Source: Leptospiraceae bacterium (GTDB taxonomy: Bacteria > Spirochaetota > Leptospiria > Leptospirales > Leptospiraceae). Taken from it: a DNA stretch of 64,000 bases. The notes below the pieces were generated by a model. It worked only from the letters and a program-made list of their open reading frames with translations. It was not told the origin of the DNA and did no database searches. Made by a program: the position numbers and the translations under genes. Positions within the stretch are counted from its first letter, which is position 1. Every line of letters starts with the position of its first letter. The stretch is taken from the NCBI GenBank assembly GCA_024233865.1, contig JACKPA010000020.1, forward strand, positions 1-64,000, in the 5' to 3' direction. Shown in pieces: positions 35,035 through 44,391 of this stretch.

Positions 35035-35067
35035 GGTATTATTCCCGAAATAGGTATTGATAAAGAT

Positions 35068-36261
35068 ATGCAGACAAAATACTCAGAACCATATCGAATA
35101 TTTTTTCCCATCGGAATACTAGGTGCTATTACCGGAATTATGGTTTGGCTATTTCCTTGGTTGACAATGCTTTACATTTTACCTACTGCCTGGTTTTCCA
35201 ATCCTTACCCTGTTTCAATTCACACAGAGTTATTGCTTGGCTTGTTCTTTTTGCCTATTATAGTTGGTTTTCTATTAACGGCAATTCCTCGGTTTGTAAT
35301 GGGGACTCGCTTTTTAAATATATATGGAATTGCCTATTTTTTAGTTTTACAACTGTTACTAACCTTCTTTTCCGTTTTTTATAAAATTCAGTTGGTATTC
35401 TATTTTCTATATAGTTTGAGCCTTTTTTCTGCCTCTATTTTTATTTTAAGCAGATTTAGAGAATCCAAAACAAAAGTTTCTACCTATTTGTATTTTTCTT
35501 TTTCGGGAGTAGTATTTGGTTTCTTAGGAGGAATTGTCCTATTATTGTCCACCTATTTTCAATCCAATTTGTGGCTTGGACTAGGAAGGCATCTGGTTTT
35601 TTATGGTTTTTTACCGTTTCTTATAGTGAGCTTTGGAACCAAGCTAATTATACCCATTGTGGTAGGACAAAATCCTACACTCAAAGCTAAGTGGATTCAA
35701 ACCGCTGAAAGTATACCAAAAAAGACAGTAAGTTTATTTACCGTTTTATACGCTTTCAGCTTTGTTGTAGAATCTTGGTCTATTTTTTACCACATTCCAA
35801 AGCTTCAAATCCTCTTTGGAGGGCTTCGTCTGTTTCTTTTGTTGTTTTGGTTTGTAAAATATTTTCACTTAAAAGAGTTTTCAGCTTTTAAGGGAACAAT
35901 GCCTTTAGTGGTTTATATCTCTTGCTGGGTATTTTTGTTAGGACTTGCAGGGTACGCTTTTGGCGGAAGCCATGCAATACATTTTGCCCATATCTATTTT
36001 ATTGGAGGTTTGTCTCTTTTTGTATTTTGCGTAATGGTTCGAGTTATTTTGTCACATGGTGGAAAAGACGTTTCTATCGAAAAGACATCCAAAGTTTTTT
36101 ATTGGTTTGCCTTTTTGCTTATTTTGGCAGCTGTGACAAGAGGAACAGCTCATTTGTTTCCGACTATTTTTGTTTCTCATTTAGCTTATGCCTCTATTAC
36201 TTACATGCTATTTTTAGCTGTTTGGAGTGTCTGGATAATACGTCATCTGTTCTGCAAGTGA
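35068..36261 (+). CDS. nnrS: NnrS family membrane protein
   Basis: This 397-residue protein has about 12 membrane segments and the NnrS layout, with conserved histidines in the helices: SIHTELLLGLFFLPIIVGFLLTAIPRF near the start, GRHLVFYGFLP mid-protein and SHAIHFAHIYFIGGLSLFVFCVMVRVILSHGG near the end. NnrS is a heme-copper membrane protein linked to nitric oxide stress and denitrification regulons. The FNR-type box upstream and the adjacent Crp/Fnr gene fit that role. Its last codons overlap the convergent regulator gene. Confidence 0.88.
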   Translation: MQTKYSEPYRIFFPIGILGAITGIMVWLFPWLTMLYILPTAWFSNPYPVSIHTELLLGLFFLPIIVGFLLTAIPRFVMGTRFLNIYGIAYFLVLQLLLTFFSVFYKIQLVFYFLYSLSLFSASIFILSRFRESKTKVSTYLYFSFSGVVFGFLGGIVLLLSTYFQSNLWLGLGRHLVFYGFLPFLIVSFGTKLIIPIVVGQNPTLKAKWIQTAESIPKKTVSLFTVLYAFSFVVESWSIFYHIPKLQILFGGLRLFLLLFWFVKYFHLKEFSAFKGTMPLVVYISCWVFLLGLAGYAFGGSHAIHFAHIYFIGGLSLFVFCVMVRVILSHGGKDVSIEKTSKVFYWFAFLLILAAVTRGTAHLFPTIFVSHLAYASITYMLFLAVWSVWIIRHLFCK

Positions 36262-36879
36262 AGAAGGCATAGAGAGAATACGGTACATACCATGCTTTTC
36301 TTTAATGACGTTCTCTTTTAAAAGCTGTGTGAAAGCTCTGCTCACAGATTCCGGTGTTGTTCCCAATAACAACGCCAACTGTTGTTTGGGGATTGGCAAG
36401 CTTACATAACTTTTGGTTGCATTGATTTCTTTTAAAAACAGAATAATTCGATCTTTTACGCTTAAAAAGCTTAGACTGAAAATTTTATTCCTAAAAAAGT
36501 TTACGTGTTTTATTGCCAAACAAGCAAAGATAAAACTGGCTTTGGCGTTCTGCAATAAAAATCTTTTGAACTCTCCTACCGGAAAAAAATGAACAATTCC
36601 GGCTGAAATGGTTTCTGCGAAGCCAGGGTAGCTAGATTCTTCCCCAAAAACAGGTGGAGCTGCGATTATATCATCTTTTTGAAATATGTGCAATATAGCT
36701 TCTCTTCCTTCCGTATCCAAGATATATACTTTAAATAATCCCGTTTTAACCACATAAAATCCCTCATATCTATCGCCCATACTGAAAAGGATTTCACCTT
36801 TGGAAAATTTCTTTTCCATTCGGAGTTGTTGTAACTCTGTTTTATACTCATTTTCTAAAGTTCGCCAGCTTGTTTCCAT
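36214..36879 (-). CDS. Crp/Fnr family transcriptional regulator
   Basis: The 221-residue protein has an N-terminal cyclic-nucleotide-binding-like barrel (EILFSMGDRYEGFYVVKTGLFKVY, then DIIAAPPVF) and a C-terminal CRP helix-turn-helix (IPKQQLALLLGTTPESVSRAFTQLLKE). The N-terminus has no FNR-type cysteine cluster for [4Fe-4S], so it looks more like the DNR/NnrR group that senses nitric oxide through heme. The pairing with nnrS and the FNR-type box supports this. It overlaps the end of nnrS by 48 bp, convergently. Confidence 0.9.
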   Translation of the reverse strand: METSWRTLENEYKTELQQLRMEKKFSKGEILFSMGDRYEGFYVVKTGLFKVYILDTEGREAILHIFQKDDIIAAPPVFGEESSYPGFAETISAGIVHFFPVGEFKRFLLQNAKASFIFACLAIKHVNFFRNKIFSLSFLSVKDRIILFLKEINATKSYVSLPIPKQQLALLLGTTPESVSRAFTQLLKENVIKEKHGMYRILSMPSSLAEQMTYYPDTPNS

Positions 36880-36949
36880 GGGTTAAAAATATTTATCAAT
36901 TGCCTATTATATTTCTTGTTTTTGAACTCAAGTGTATTACACTATATTT

Positions 36950-37921
36950 ATGGCTACAAATACAGCAAGTAAACCAATAAAAATTTTAATAACCGGCGGC
37001 TCCGGCCTGATCGGAAGCGCATTGATAGATAGACTAATTGACAATCATTTGTTATATATAGTTGGAAGAACAAAGGAAAATATCGCCAAAACCGTTTTAA
37101 CTCATCCAAACTTTAAGTTTATTGATTTTGATCTTTCAAAAGACATGGAATTCAATTTTAATGAATCGGTGGATTGTGTTGTCCACTTAGCAGCAGTTAC
37201 AAGCGGTATTAGCCATAAACAATTCTCAAGTTATGATAAACTAAACGTAATGGGCACAAAAAAAATCGTTTCTTGGACACAAAAAAATTCAATTCGTAAA
37301 TTTATATTCGCTAGTTCCATAAGTGTTTATGGAGATACACTAAATCAAGAAGCAATCACGGAGACCAATGTTTTGAAAGGAAATACAAATTACTCTCTGT
37401 CCAAGATCGATGCGGAAAGAATTGTCCTTGATTCTTTAACCAATGCAACGGTTTTTAGGATTGCTTCGGTTTATGGGATAAATAGTAAGGGCTTAGTGCA
37501 AAAATTAATTCAAATGGCAAAAAAAAATTTTGTTCCTTACCCTTTTAGCGGAAATTTTAGGAAATCGTTTATATTTTTGGATGATTTGGTTGAATTTTTT
37601 GTTCGAGTCATAGAAAATAATGTAAAAGGTGTATTCAATATCTCCCACCCTGAGGAGGTTTTGTATGGCGATTTATTAGAGATCATTCAATCTCAATTGA
37701 AATTAAGAATTCTTCTAAAAATCCCTCTCAATCAAACCTTAATAAATATTTTTAGTACTTTTATCAGGTTTATTAGCTTAAATCAAAAAAGCTTGGATGC
37801 CGGTGCGTTATTTTCACCGGTTGTAGTGAATTCAAGTAAGGCTTATAAGCACTTTGATTATACCCCCAAAATTTCAATAGAAGAAGGGATTCAAAAGCTT
37901 CTGGATGGAAAAAAGGAATGA
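36950..37921 (+). CDS. NAD-dependent epimerase/dehydratase family protein
   Basis: This is an extended SDR of about 323 residues. The cofactor motif GGSGLIG lies near the N-terminus, followed by DCVVHLAAVTS, FIFASSISVYG and the catalytic YSLSK (Tyr-x3-Lys). It should act on a nucleotide sugar or related substrate, but the specific reaction cannot be told. I start at the ATG at 36950; the frame also opens at a GTG 18 bases upstream. Its stop overlaps the start of the next gene by 4 bp. Confidence 0.85.
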   Translation: MATNTASKPIKILITGGSGLIGSALIDRLIDNHLLYIVGRTKENIAKTVLTHPNFKFIDFDLSKDMEFNFNESVDCVVHLAAVTSGISHKQFSSYDKLNVMGTKKIVSWTQKNSIRKFIFASSISVYGDTLNQEAITETNVLKGNTNYSLSKIDAERIVLDSLTNATVFRIASVYGINSKGLVQKLIQMAKKNFVPYPFSGNFRKSFIFLDDLVEFFVRVIENNVKGVFNISHPEEVLYGDLLEIIQSQLKLRILLKIPLNQTLINIFSTFIRFISLNQKSLDAGALFSPVVVNSSKAYKHFDYTPKISIEEGIQKLLDGKKE

Positions 37922-39750
37922 TAAAAACAATCAAGCAACTAATTCTTCTCGCTATCGCTTCTTTAATCTTTTTAGTTCTTTTGTGGTTTGTGAAATTGAT
38001 ATGGTTTAAGCCTTTTCAAATATCTCACTTTTTTGAACGGGTATTTTGGGAAGAAGCGTTAGATGATCCCGAATTTCTTTCGAGTGTAAGAATACTAGAA
38101 AAATACGGAATAGATTTCCATAACGATGATTTAACAGACATATCACCGGAAAAAGCTCTCCGGGATTTGGAAGCAGACAAGAAAAATTTGGAAATACTAA
38201 AAAGCTATTCCGCAGATTCTCTTTCTACAACAGAAAAGTTTTCCAGAGAAATTCTGATTTGGAAATTGAGTAATTCGATCCAAGGTGAAAAATACATGTA
38301 TCATAATTATCCTGTGAATCAAATGTTTGGACTTCAGAATGAGATGCCTTCTTTTATGGCGAGTGTTCATCAAGTCCATAATTCCAAAGAAGCAAAAGAC
38401 TACATCACCAGGCTAAGCAAATTTAAAAAAAAGTTCAAACAATTGCAAGAACACCTAAAAATCAGAGAGCAAAAAAAAATCATTCCTCCTCTATTTATTA
38501 TTAAAAAAGTGATAAAAGGAATCGAAAGCTTTACCAACCAGGACCCCAAGCAAAATATTCTTTACACTTCTTTTGTAGAAAAGTTGGATAAAGTAGACCA
38601 AATTGGAGAGAATGAAAAAAACTCCTTAAAAAAAGAAGTAGAAAATGAGATACAAAACTCCGTTTATCCGTCTTATGAATCCATTTTGAGCTACTTTCAA
38701 AAATTAGGTGAGAAAGCCAATAATTATGCGGGAGTCTGGAAACTCCCCGATGGTGATAATTTTTACAAATATATATTAAAAGTAAGAACTACAACCGACT
38801 TATCTCCTGAAGAAGTCCACAGTTTGGGCTTAAAAGAAGTTGATAGAATACAAAAAGAGATGAAAAACATATTACGTAATCTAAAAAAAATGCAATCCCA
38901 AAAAGGTATTTCTATTACCAATCAAATGATTCAAAATCCTATTCTCTTTTTGAATAAGCTTAGAAAGAATAAAAAGTTTTTATTTCCGGGCAACGACTCG
39001 GGAAAAGAGAGTTGTTTAAACGAATACAAAAACATTCTCCAAGAAATGGAGAATGGTCTACCCAAAATGTTCTCTAAAATTCCAAAAGCGAAGGTGGAAA
39101 TTCAAAGAGTTCCCATTTACAAGGAAAAAACTATGCCCCAAGGTTATTATGAATCACCGGCAATGGACGGAAGCAGACCTGGGATTTTTTATGCAAATCT
39201 CAGAAGTATGGAAGAAGTTCCAAAGTTTGGAATGAGAACATTGCTCTACCATGAAACTGTTCCGGGACATCATTTACAAATTGGCTTGCAGCAAGAACTT
39301 AAAAATGTACCAACTTTTAGAAATTTTCAAAATTTTACTGCTTATGCGGAAGGTTGGGCACTTTATGCGGAACGCTTGGCTTGGGAGCAAGGGGTTCAAC
39401 AAGACCCTTATAGCAATTTAGGACGATTACAAGCAGAGCTGTTTCGAAGTGTTCGCTTGGTCGTGGATACCGGTTTGCACTACAAAAGGTGGACAAGAGA
39501 AGAAGCGATAGAATATATGATAAAAAATACCGGTTACCAGGAAGACACCATCATCTCGGAAGTAGAAAGGTATATCGTAATGCCCGGACAAGCTTGTGCC
39601 TATAAAGTCGGAATGTTAAAAATTCTTGAACTGAGGGGAAAAGCACAAGCTAACTTAAAAAATAGGTTTGATTTGAAAAAGTTTCATGATGTAATTTTGG
39701 GTAAGGGAGCCATGCCTCTGAGTATTTTGGAAAAAATGTATGAGGAGTAG
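37918..39750 (+). CDS. DUF885 family metallopeptidase-like protein
   Basis: The 610-residue protein starts with one membrane or signal segment (about 7-27), so it is probably exported or anchored. The DUF885 core is clear: YHETVPGHHLQ gives the zinc-site HExxxGHH variant, and TAYAEGWALYAERLAWEQG follows with the third acidic ligand. MPGQACAYKVGMLKILELR is the usual C-terminal block. The family is related to M2/M32-type zinc peptidases with mostly unknown substrates. It overlaps the epimerase gene by 4 bp. Confidence 0.87.
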   Translation: MIKTIKQLILLAIASLIFLVLLWFVKLIWFKPFQISHFFERVFWEEALDDPEFLSSVRILEKYGIDFHNDDLTDISPEKALRDLEADKKNLEILKSYSADSLSTTEKFSREILIWKLSNSIQGEKYMYHNYPVNQMFGLQNEMPSFMASVHQVHNSKEAKDYITRLSKFKKKFKQLQEHLKIREQKKIIPPLFIIKKVIKGIESFTNQDPKQNILYTSFVEKLDKVDQIGENEKNSLKKEVENEIQNSVYPSYESILSYFQKLGEKANNYAGVWKLPDGDNFYKYILKVRTTTDLSPEEVHSLGLKEVDRIQKEMKNILRNLKKMQSQKGISITNQMIQNPILFLNKLRKNKKFLFPGNDSGKESCLNEYKNILQEMENGLPKMFSKIPKAKVEIQRVPIYKEKTMPQGYYESPAMDGSRPGIFYANLRSMEEVPKFGMRTLLYHETVPGHHLQIGLQQELKNVPTFRNFQNFTAYAEGWALYAERLAWEQGVQQDPYSNLGRLQAELFRSVRLVVDTGLHYKRWTREEAIEYMIKNTGYQEDTIISEVERYIVMPGQACAYKVGMLKILELRGKAQANLKNRFDLKKFHDVILGKGAMPLSILEKMYEE

Positions 39751-39757
39751 GTTTACC

Positions 39758-41221
39758 TTAATATCTTTTCCAAAAATAGGGAGAAAATAAAATCAAAACC
39801 GTAAACAACTCCAATCTGCCAAGCAGCATTAACAAGGATAACAACCACTTTCCGATTTGTGGAATTTCTGCAAAATTATTTACGGGTCCAACTTTTCCTA
39901 ACCCAGGACCAATGTTTCCTAAAGAAGTAGCAACAGCACCAATAGAGGTCATAAAATCAACCCCTATAAATGCCATAATAATTGATGAAATGGCGAAAAT
40001 CATAATATAAATCATGATAAATGCTATGATATTGTAGGTCGTTTCTTGAGAGACACCTTTTTTGTTTAATCTTACGGGGATAATGGCGGAAGGATGCATT
40101 TGTCTTTTTAGCTCCAAAAGGCTATTTTTTAAAAGAACTACGTGCCTTACGATTTTTATTCCACCGGCAGTTGATCCGGCAGACGCACCAAAAAACATCA
40201 AAATAAAAAAACAGACAGTGGCAAACGAACTCCATAAGGTATAGTCTGCCGTGACAAAACCGGTTGTTGTAACAATGGAAACAACCTGAAACATGGAATC
40301 TCGAAAGGATTGTTCCATGCTATGACCTGTTACTTTGTATACAGTATAGGTAATCATGATCGTAAAAAATGCAATTGCCAAGAAATAATACTTAAACTCT
40401 TCATTTTCTACAACTTTTTGAAAATTCCTTTTTAAGATAAAATATGTCACCGTGAAATTTGTTCCGGCTATAAACATAAAAAGAATGATGATATACTCAA
40501 TCAAAGGAGAATTATAAAATGCAACGCTATCTTGTTTGGTAGAAAACCCGCCGGATGACATGGTTGTAAAGCTGTGGTTTATAGCATCATAAAAACTCAT
40601 ACCAGCACCCATGAGCAGGATTGTTTCCAAAACCGTCAAGCCTACGTAAATTATCCAAAGCCTTTTGGCTGTTTCTTTAATTCTTGGTTTTAGCTTGTCC
40701 GGAGAAATTCCAGGGGCTTCAGCAACAAACAACTCCATACCGCCAATTCCCAAAATGGGTAAAATGGCAACAGCCAAAACAATAATTCCCATCCCACCAA
40801 TCCATTGAGTCATACTCCGCCATAGTAAAATCCCTTTGGGAATGGACTCGATATTGTTTAGAACAGATGCTCCTGTTGTGGAATATCCGGACATTGTTTC
40901 AAAAAAAGCATCCGTAAAATTTGGTATGACACCGCTATAAACATAAGGAAGAGAGCCGGTGGCAGACATAAATACCCAACATAGAGTTACTACGATGTAG
41001 GCATCTCGTTTGGTCAGTTCTTGCTTTTTTGTACTTTTTTGGTTAAAAAGTATCCAAGTAAACAAACCGGCTAAAATAGATAAAAAACCAGGATAAATAA
41101 TTGCCTTAAAATCTTGCGAACCATAATACAAAGAAAACGGAAGGCAGAGTAACATAAAAAAACCGTTGATAAAAGTAAGAAGACCCAAAATTCTTATAAT
41201 TACCTTTAGGTTAAACTTCAT
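39758..41221 (-). CDS. trkH: Trk potassium uptake system, membrane subunit TrkH
   Basis: TrkH forms the potassium-translocating membrane subunit of the Trk system. The 487-residue protein has about 10-12 membrane segments and the four selectivity-filter-like loops; FETMSGYSTTGASVL, TTMSSGGFSTKQDS, VVSIVTTTGFVTADYTLW and GAVATSLGNIGPGLG are visible as P-loops 1-4. It overlaps the trkA stop by 11 bp, and TrkA should be its cytosolic gating partner. Length and motifs are normal. Confidence 0.95.
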   Translation of the reverse strand: MKFNLKVIIRILGLLTFINGFFMLLCLPFSLYYGSQDFKAIIYPGFLSILAGLFTWILFNQKSTKKQELTKRDAYIVVTLCWVFMSATGSLPYVYSGVIPNFTDAFFETMSGYSTTGASVLNNIESIPKGILLWRSMTQWIGGMGIIVLAVAILPILGIGGMELFVAEAPGISPDKLKPRIKETAKRLWIIYVGLTVLETILLMGAGMSFYDAINHSFTTMSSGGFSTKQDSVAFYNSPLIEYIIILFMFIAGTNFTVTYFILKRNFQKVVENEEFKYYFLAIAFFTIMITYTVYKVTGHSMEQSFRDSMFQVVSIVTTTGFVTADYTLWSSFATVCFFILMFFGASAGSTAGGIKIVRHVVLLKNSLLELKRQMHPSAIIPVRLNKKGVSQETTYNIIAFIMIYIMIFAISSIIMAFIGVDFMTSIGAVATSLGNIGPGLGKVGPVNNFAEIPQIGKWLLSLLMLLGRLELFTVLILFSPYFWKRY

Positions 41222-42557
41222 TAAAAAATTCTCCTACTTCACGAATGCAGTCGGGAGTGGATAGAACTACAACTCTGTCTCCGGGAATAAACCTTGATTC
41301 TCCGGTTGCAGCGTATCCTCTACGATTCCGAATGACACCTCCTACGATAGCATCTCTTGGAAAGTTTAAATCTTTGAGCTGTTTGGTGGTAATTTTAGAA
41401 TTTTCTTTAATTTGGTATTCTACAATTTCTGCCTCAACACCAGGGATGCTTGTCATGGAAATCACTCCGCCTTGCCGTAGATAACGAAAGATAAAATTTG
41501 CCGTTATTAGTTTTTTGTTGATCATAGCATCAATCCCAAGATTCTGAGAAAGGTGAATATAGTCTATATTTTCAACCAAGCTAATGGTCTTTTTTACTCC
41601 ATGGTTTTTGGCTACCAAACAGGACAAAATATTGGTTTCCGTATTACCGGTAACGGCTATAAATGCATCCATATCGCTAATCCCTTCTGCCTTTAAAAGA
41701 CCAATATCCCTTCCGTCACCATGGACAACAAGTGTGTCATCTAATTGATCGGATAGCTCTATACACCTGTTTTTGTTTTGCTCAATAATTTGAACTTTGT
41801 AGTTTTTACTCAACACCTTTGCTGCGTTTAAGCCGGTTTTGCTTCCACCCAAAATCATAACATATTTTATTTTGGATCTCTTTCTTCCTGTTAAATCCAA
41901 AACCCTATCCACTCCTTCCGGCTCTGCAATAAAATAGGCGTGATCGTTTAGTTGAAAACGAGTTTCTCCCCTTGGTATAACGGTTTTGTTGTTTCTCAAA
42001 ATAGCAATGGTAACAAAGTTATGATCCGGATTCAGATAAGCCGTTTCTATATTTGATTTTCCCAAAAGTAGGCTGTCGCTATCAATGGTGATTCCTATCA
42101 GGGATAATTTCCCCCTATCAAAGTCGTAATTATCGGTTAAAGCAACTTCTCGAAGTAGCCACTGAATTTCAGTTGTTGCCAAACCTTCCGGGTAGATTAC
42201 CTCGTCAATTCCAAGGTTTTTTAGATCAAGTTTACTTCTGTTTAAAATGAATTCTGAATTGCTAACTCTTGCTACGGTTTTCTTTACCCCTAGGTGTTTT
42301 GCGATAATAGCCGTAGCTATATTTGTTTCTTCTGAGGAAGTTACCGCAATTAATAAATCTGCCTGAGAAACATTTGCTTCTTCTAAAACACTATACGAAA
42401 TGGAAAAGCCTTTAACAGTAACAACATCGAGTTTATTGGCTACTTGTTTTAATTTTTCTTGGTCAATATCGATTAAAACTATATCCTGATTTTCTTGAGT
42501 TAATAGTTTAGCAAGGTGGAAACCTACGTCACCGGAACCCGCTATAATGATTTTCAT
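41211..42557 (-). CDS. trkA: Trk potassium uptake system, NAD-binding subunit TrkA
   Basis: TrkA is the peripheral gating subunit of the Trk potassium system. It has two RCK repeats, each with a Rossmann TrkA-N domain and a TrkA-C domain. The first nucleotide motif is AGSGDVG near residue 7; the second repeat starts MILGGSKTGLNAAKVL near 235. The start is placed at the ATG at 42557, which has GAGG five bases upstream; the longer frame adds 13 non-homologous residues. The gene overlaps trkH by 11 bp. Confidence 0.95.
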   Translation of the reverse strand: MKIIIAGSGDVGFHLAKLLTQENQDIVLIDIDQEKLKQVANKLDVVTVKGFSISYSVLEEANVSQADLLIAVTSSEETNIATAIIAKHLGVKKTVARVSNSEFILNRSKLDLKNLGIDEVIYPEGLATTEIQWLLREVALTDNYDFDRGKLSLIGITIDSDSLLLGKSNIETAYLNPDHNFVTIAILRNNKTVIPRGETRFQLNDHAYFIAEPEGVDRVLDLTGRKRSKIKYVMILGGSKTGLNAAKVLSKNYKVQIIEQNKNRCIELSDQLDDTLVVHGDGRDIGLLKAEGISDMDAFIAVTGNTETNILSCLVAKNHGVKKTISLVENIDYIHLSQNLGIDAMINKKLITANFIFRYLRQGGVISMTSIPGVEAEIVEYQIKENSKITTKQLKDLNFPRDAIVGGVIRNRRGYAATGESRFIPGDRVVVLSTPDCIREVGEFFNEV

Positions 42558-42606
42558 AAATCCCTCATGGTAAATACAAAACTCAAAAATAGCCAAGAAT
42601 GTAAAA

Positions 42607-42646
42607 TATTATTTGTTCCAAAAGAAAATCTTTTGATTATCCATGG
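42607..42646 (+). repeat. 40-bp direct repeat, left copy
   Basis: TATTATTTGTTCC, the small palindrome AAAAGAAAATCTTTT and a closing TATCCATGG are shared in the same orientation with 45069-45108, differing only at a few positions. The two copies bound the accessory patch with the broken restriction gene, the MotA-loop protein and the aspartic protease. Confidence 0.75.
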
Positions 42647-42680
42647 ATGTTATTCAATGCTTGTATTGCCAATAAAATAT

Positions 42681-42714
42681 ACTATGATTAGAGTGATTTC
42701 CGTGATTAACATGA
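42681..42714. repeat. Dispersed 34-bp repeat, copy 2
   Basis: ATTAGAGTGATTT followed by GATTAACATGAT matches 27851-27884 at about 28 of 34 positions in the same orientation. It lies in the trkA upstream region. Confidence 0.5.
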
Positions 42715-42983
42715 TTGGATTCATTTGATTTTAAAGGATTTTCTTTAATTCCATATCCGAAAACCACTCCGCGTTGAGTATAGTAAAGACAAATACTCTT
42801 TCTATCTTGTAGAAATTACAACATAGAATATCTATAATAAATAGTTTTTCTTGTTTTTTTATCAGATAGGATATTCAAGTCATAATTATAAAGATATTAT
42901 TTTCCTATTGACTTTTTTGTGTTGCTTTTTAAGTTTTGACTTATATGTTTGTTCTCTATTTGAGTGGATTGGATTCAGTAAAA

Positions 42984-43478
42984 ATGTATACAAAAGAAGA
43001 AGCAAGAGAAAAAATTAAAGTCCTAGCGGAAAACTTTGAAGCAAAGCTCGATTATATCAAAAATTCCGGCGAGTACAAAGAGGCACAAATTGAAAGAGAA
43101 TTCATACAGCCACTTTTTGAATATTTGAACTGGAATATAACTAATGAAGGAATCGCAAACCCTGCCGACAGAGAATTTATAGTTCAAGCCAGAACGGATT
43201 ATATCTGGCAGGCTTATTCCTATTCTTATTCCACTCAGGTCAGACCCCAGTACGAAAGAGTAGACTTTGAAGAGTTTCGTTTTTTTGATTGTACATTTCC
43301 TGTTAAAAACCATGAGACTTTAAACAATTACTGTGTGACAAAATCAAATAAAACATCTACATCAATTGAAAGTGAGTTAAGGATGATTCGTTCATTAGAA
43401 ATGAAATTAGATTCCCTTGTCTACCAACTCTACGAGCTGACACCTGAAGAAATAAAGATTGTGGAGGGGAAAGATTGA
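42984..43478 (+). pseudogene. Collapsed type IIG/Eco57I-like restriction-modification gene
   Basis: The 164-residue frame joins the two ends of a much longer enzyme. The first 70 residues (MYTKEEAREKIKVLAENFEAK, then EAQIEREFIQPLFEYLNWN) match the N-terminal nuclease start of Eco57I/BREX-like restriction-methylation proteins. The last 40 residues, LDSLVYQLYELTPEEIKIVEG, match their C-terminus. The methyltransferase motifs (NPPY) and target recognition domain between them are missing. It is in frame, so a short protein could be made, but no enzyme activity is expected. Confidence 0.7.
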
Positions 43479-44343
43479 ACTATCCCACCTTAGCCGCTTA
43501 CACAACAAAGAGTATTTAAATCGCCTCTGTGCGGTGGGTTTTTTAAATGCTGAAATCGGCATCCAAGCTCAGCAGGATATTTTTATTGCATTCGACTGGG
43601 CGTGGGAAGAGTTTCGCCTTTACGATGCTTTGCGTCGTGTATCTATATTGAAAGATGAAAAAGAGCTTTTTCGAGCTTTGCTTTTGTTGATGTACATTAC
43701 GCTTTTGAGGCTTAAGAAAGATGAGACTTTGGCAAAACAGTTTTTGCAGGATGTGGTGGATTTGATAATTGACTTTAGCGAGAAAGCTCGCCGAGAAGGT
43801 TTACTTGCTTTAGAAGATGATATTCCAGAATTAAAAGATGAGTTTATTCAGAAGGGAATCCAGTTAGTTGTAGATGGAACTGATCCCGAATTGGTTCGAG
43901 GAATTATGGAAACTGAGCTCTATACCATAACAAATACTTTTACCGAATACCTTTTATACTTCAACTTTATCTTCAAAAATATTTCAAATCCTCAGTTAAA
44001 CCAAATTTCAGAGCATTATCTAAACTCTCTTATGCTTAGCCTGTATGAAATCGAAAACCTCAAGACTCTAGCAGACAAGTTGGTATCTCTTTTCAAGCAA
44101 TTTCAAGAAAATGAAAATTCTGAAATCTTTCAAAATTATCCCAAGCGTTTTATCCACATTTTGCAACTCTTAAAAACCGATTTCCAGGATTCCATCAAAG
44201 AAGAGGTCTTAGAGAACCACAAAAATACTTTGAAAATCAAATCTAAAGCATACTATTCAATAATATGGAATGATTTTAACCACAGATACACACTGATTAA
44301 CACGGATATGGGGAAGTATTGTTATTATAAAGTATATTTATGA
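43459..44343 (+). CDS. Unknown protein with a MotA cytoplasmic-loop-like segment
   Basis: The 294-residue frame is mostly helical with no clear membrane segment. Residues about 108-162 (including EKARREGLLALE and KGIQLVVDGTDPELVRGIM) closely match the cytoplasmic loop of the flagellar stator MotA, yet none of MotA's four membrane helices is present. The flanks match nothing I know. Residues from about 273 on are encoded by a CACAGAT-type repeat, so the original C-terminus is probably lost. The start is uncertain: a TTG at 43459 overlaps the previous frame, while a strong GGAGGGG precedes an in-frame ATT at 43474. Confidence 0.5.
   Translation: MWRGKIELSHLSRLHNKEYLNRLCAVGFLNAEIGIQAQQDIFIAFDWAWEEFRLYDALRRVSILKDEKELFRALLLLMYITLLRLKKDETLAKQFLQDVVDLIIDFSEKARREGLLALEDDIPELKDEFIQKGIQLVVDGTDPELVRGIMETELYTITNTFTEYLLYFNFIFKNISNPQLNQISEHYLNSLMLSLYEIENLKTLADKLVSLFKQFQENENSEIFQNYPKRFIHILQLLKTDFQDSIKEEVLENHKNTLKIKSKAYYSIIWNDFNHRYTLINTDMGKYCYYKVYL
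44278..44315. repeat. CACAGAT-type intergenic repeat unit
   Basis: AACCACAGATACACACTGA followed by TTAACACGGAT belongs to the same family of repeats as the units at 44495-44520 and in the 148-bp repeat at 60606. It forms the 3' end of the MotA-loop gene, which probably shows insertion or replacement of the original end. Confidence 0.55.
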
Positions 44344-44391
44344 TAATTATAAATTGATAATTATAAATAAATGCGTATTATATGAAAATAG

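Larger units (their letters stand above)
42558..42983. other. Intergenic region with two dispersed repeats
   Basis: This stretch lies between divergent trkA and the restriction-modification remnant. It holds the 40-bp repeat at 42607-42646 and the 34-bp repeat at 42681-42714, followed by AT-rich DNA. No coding sequence with a good ribosome site is visible. Confidence 0.5.
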
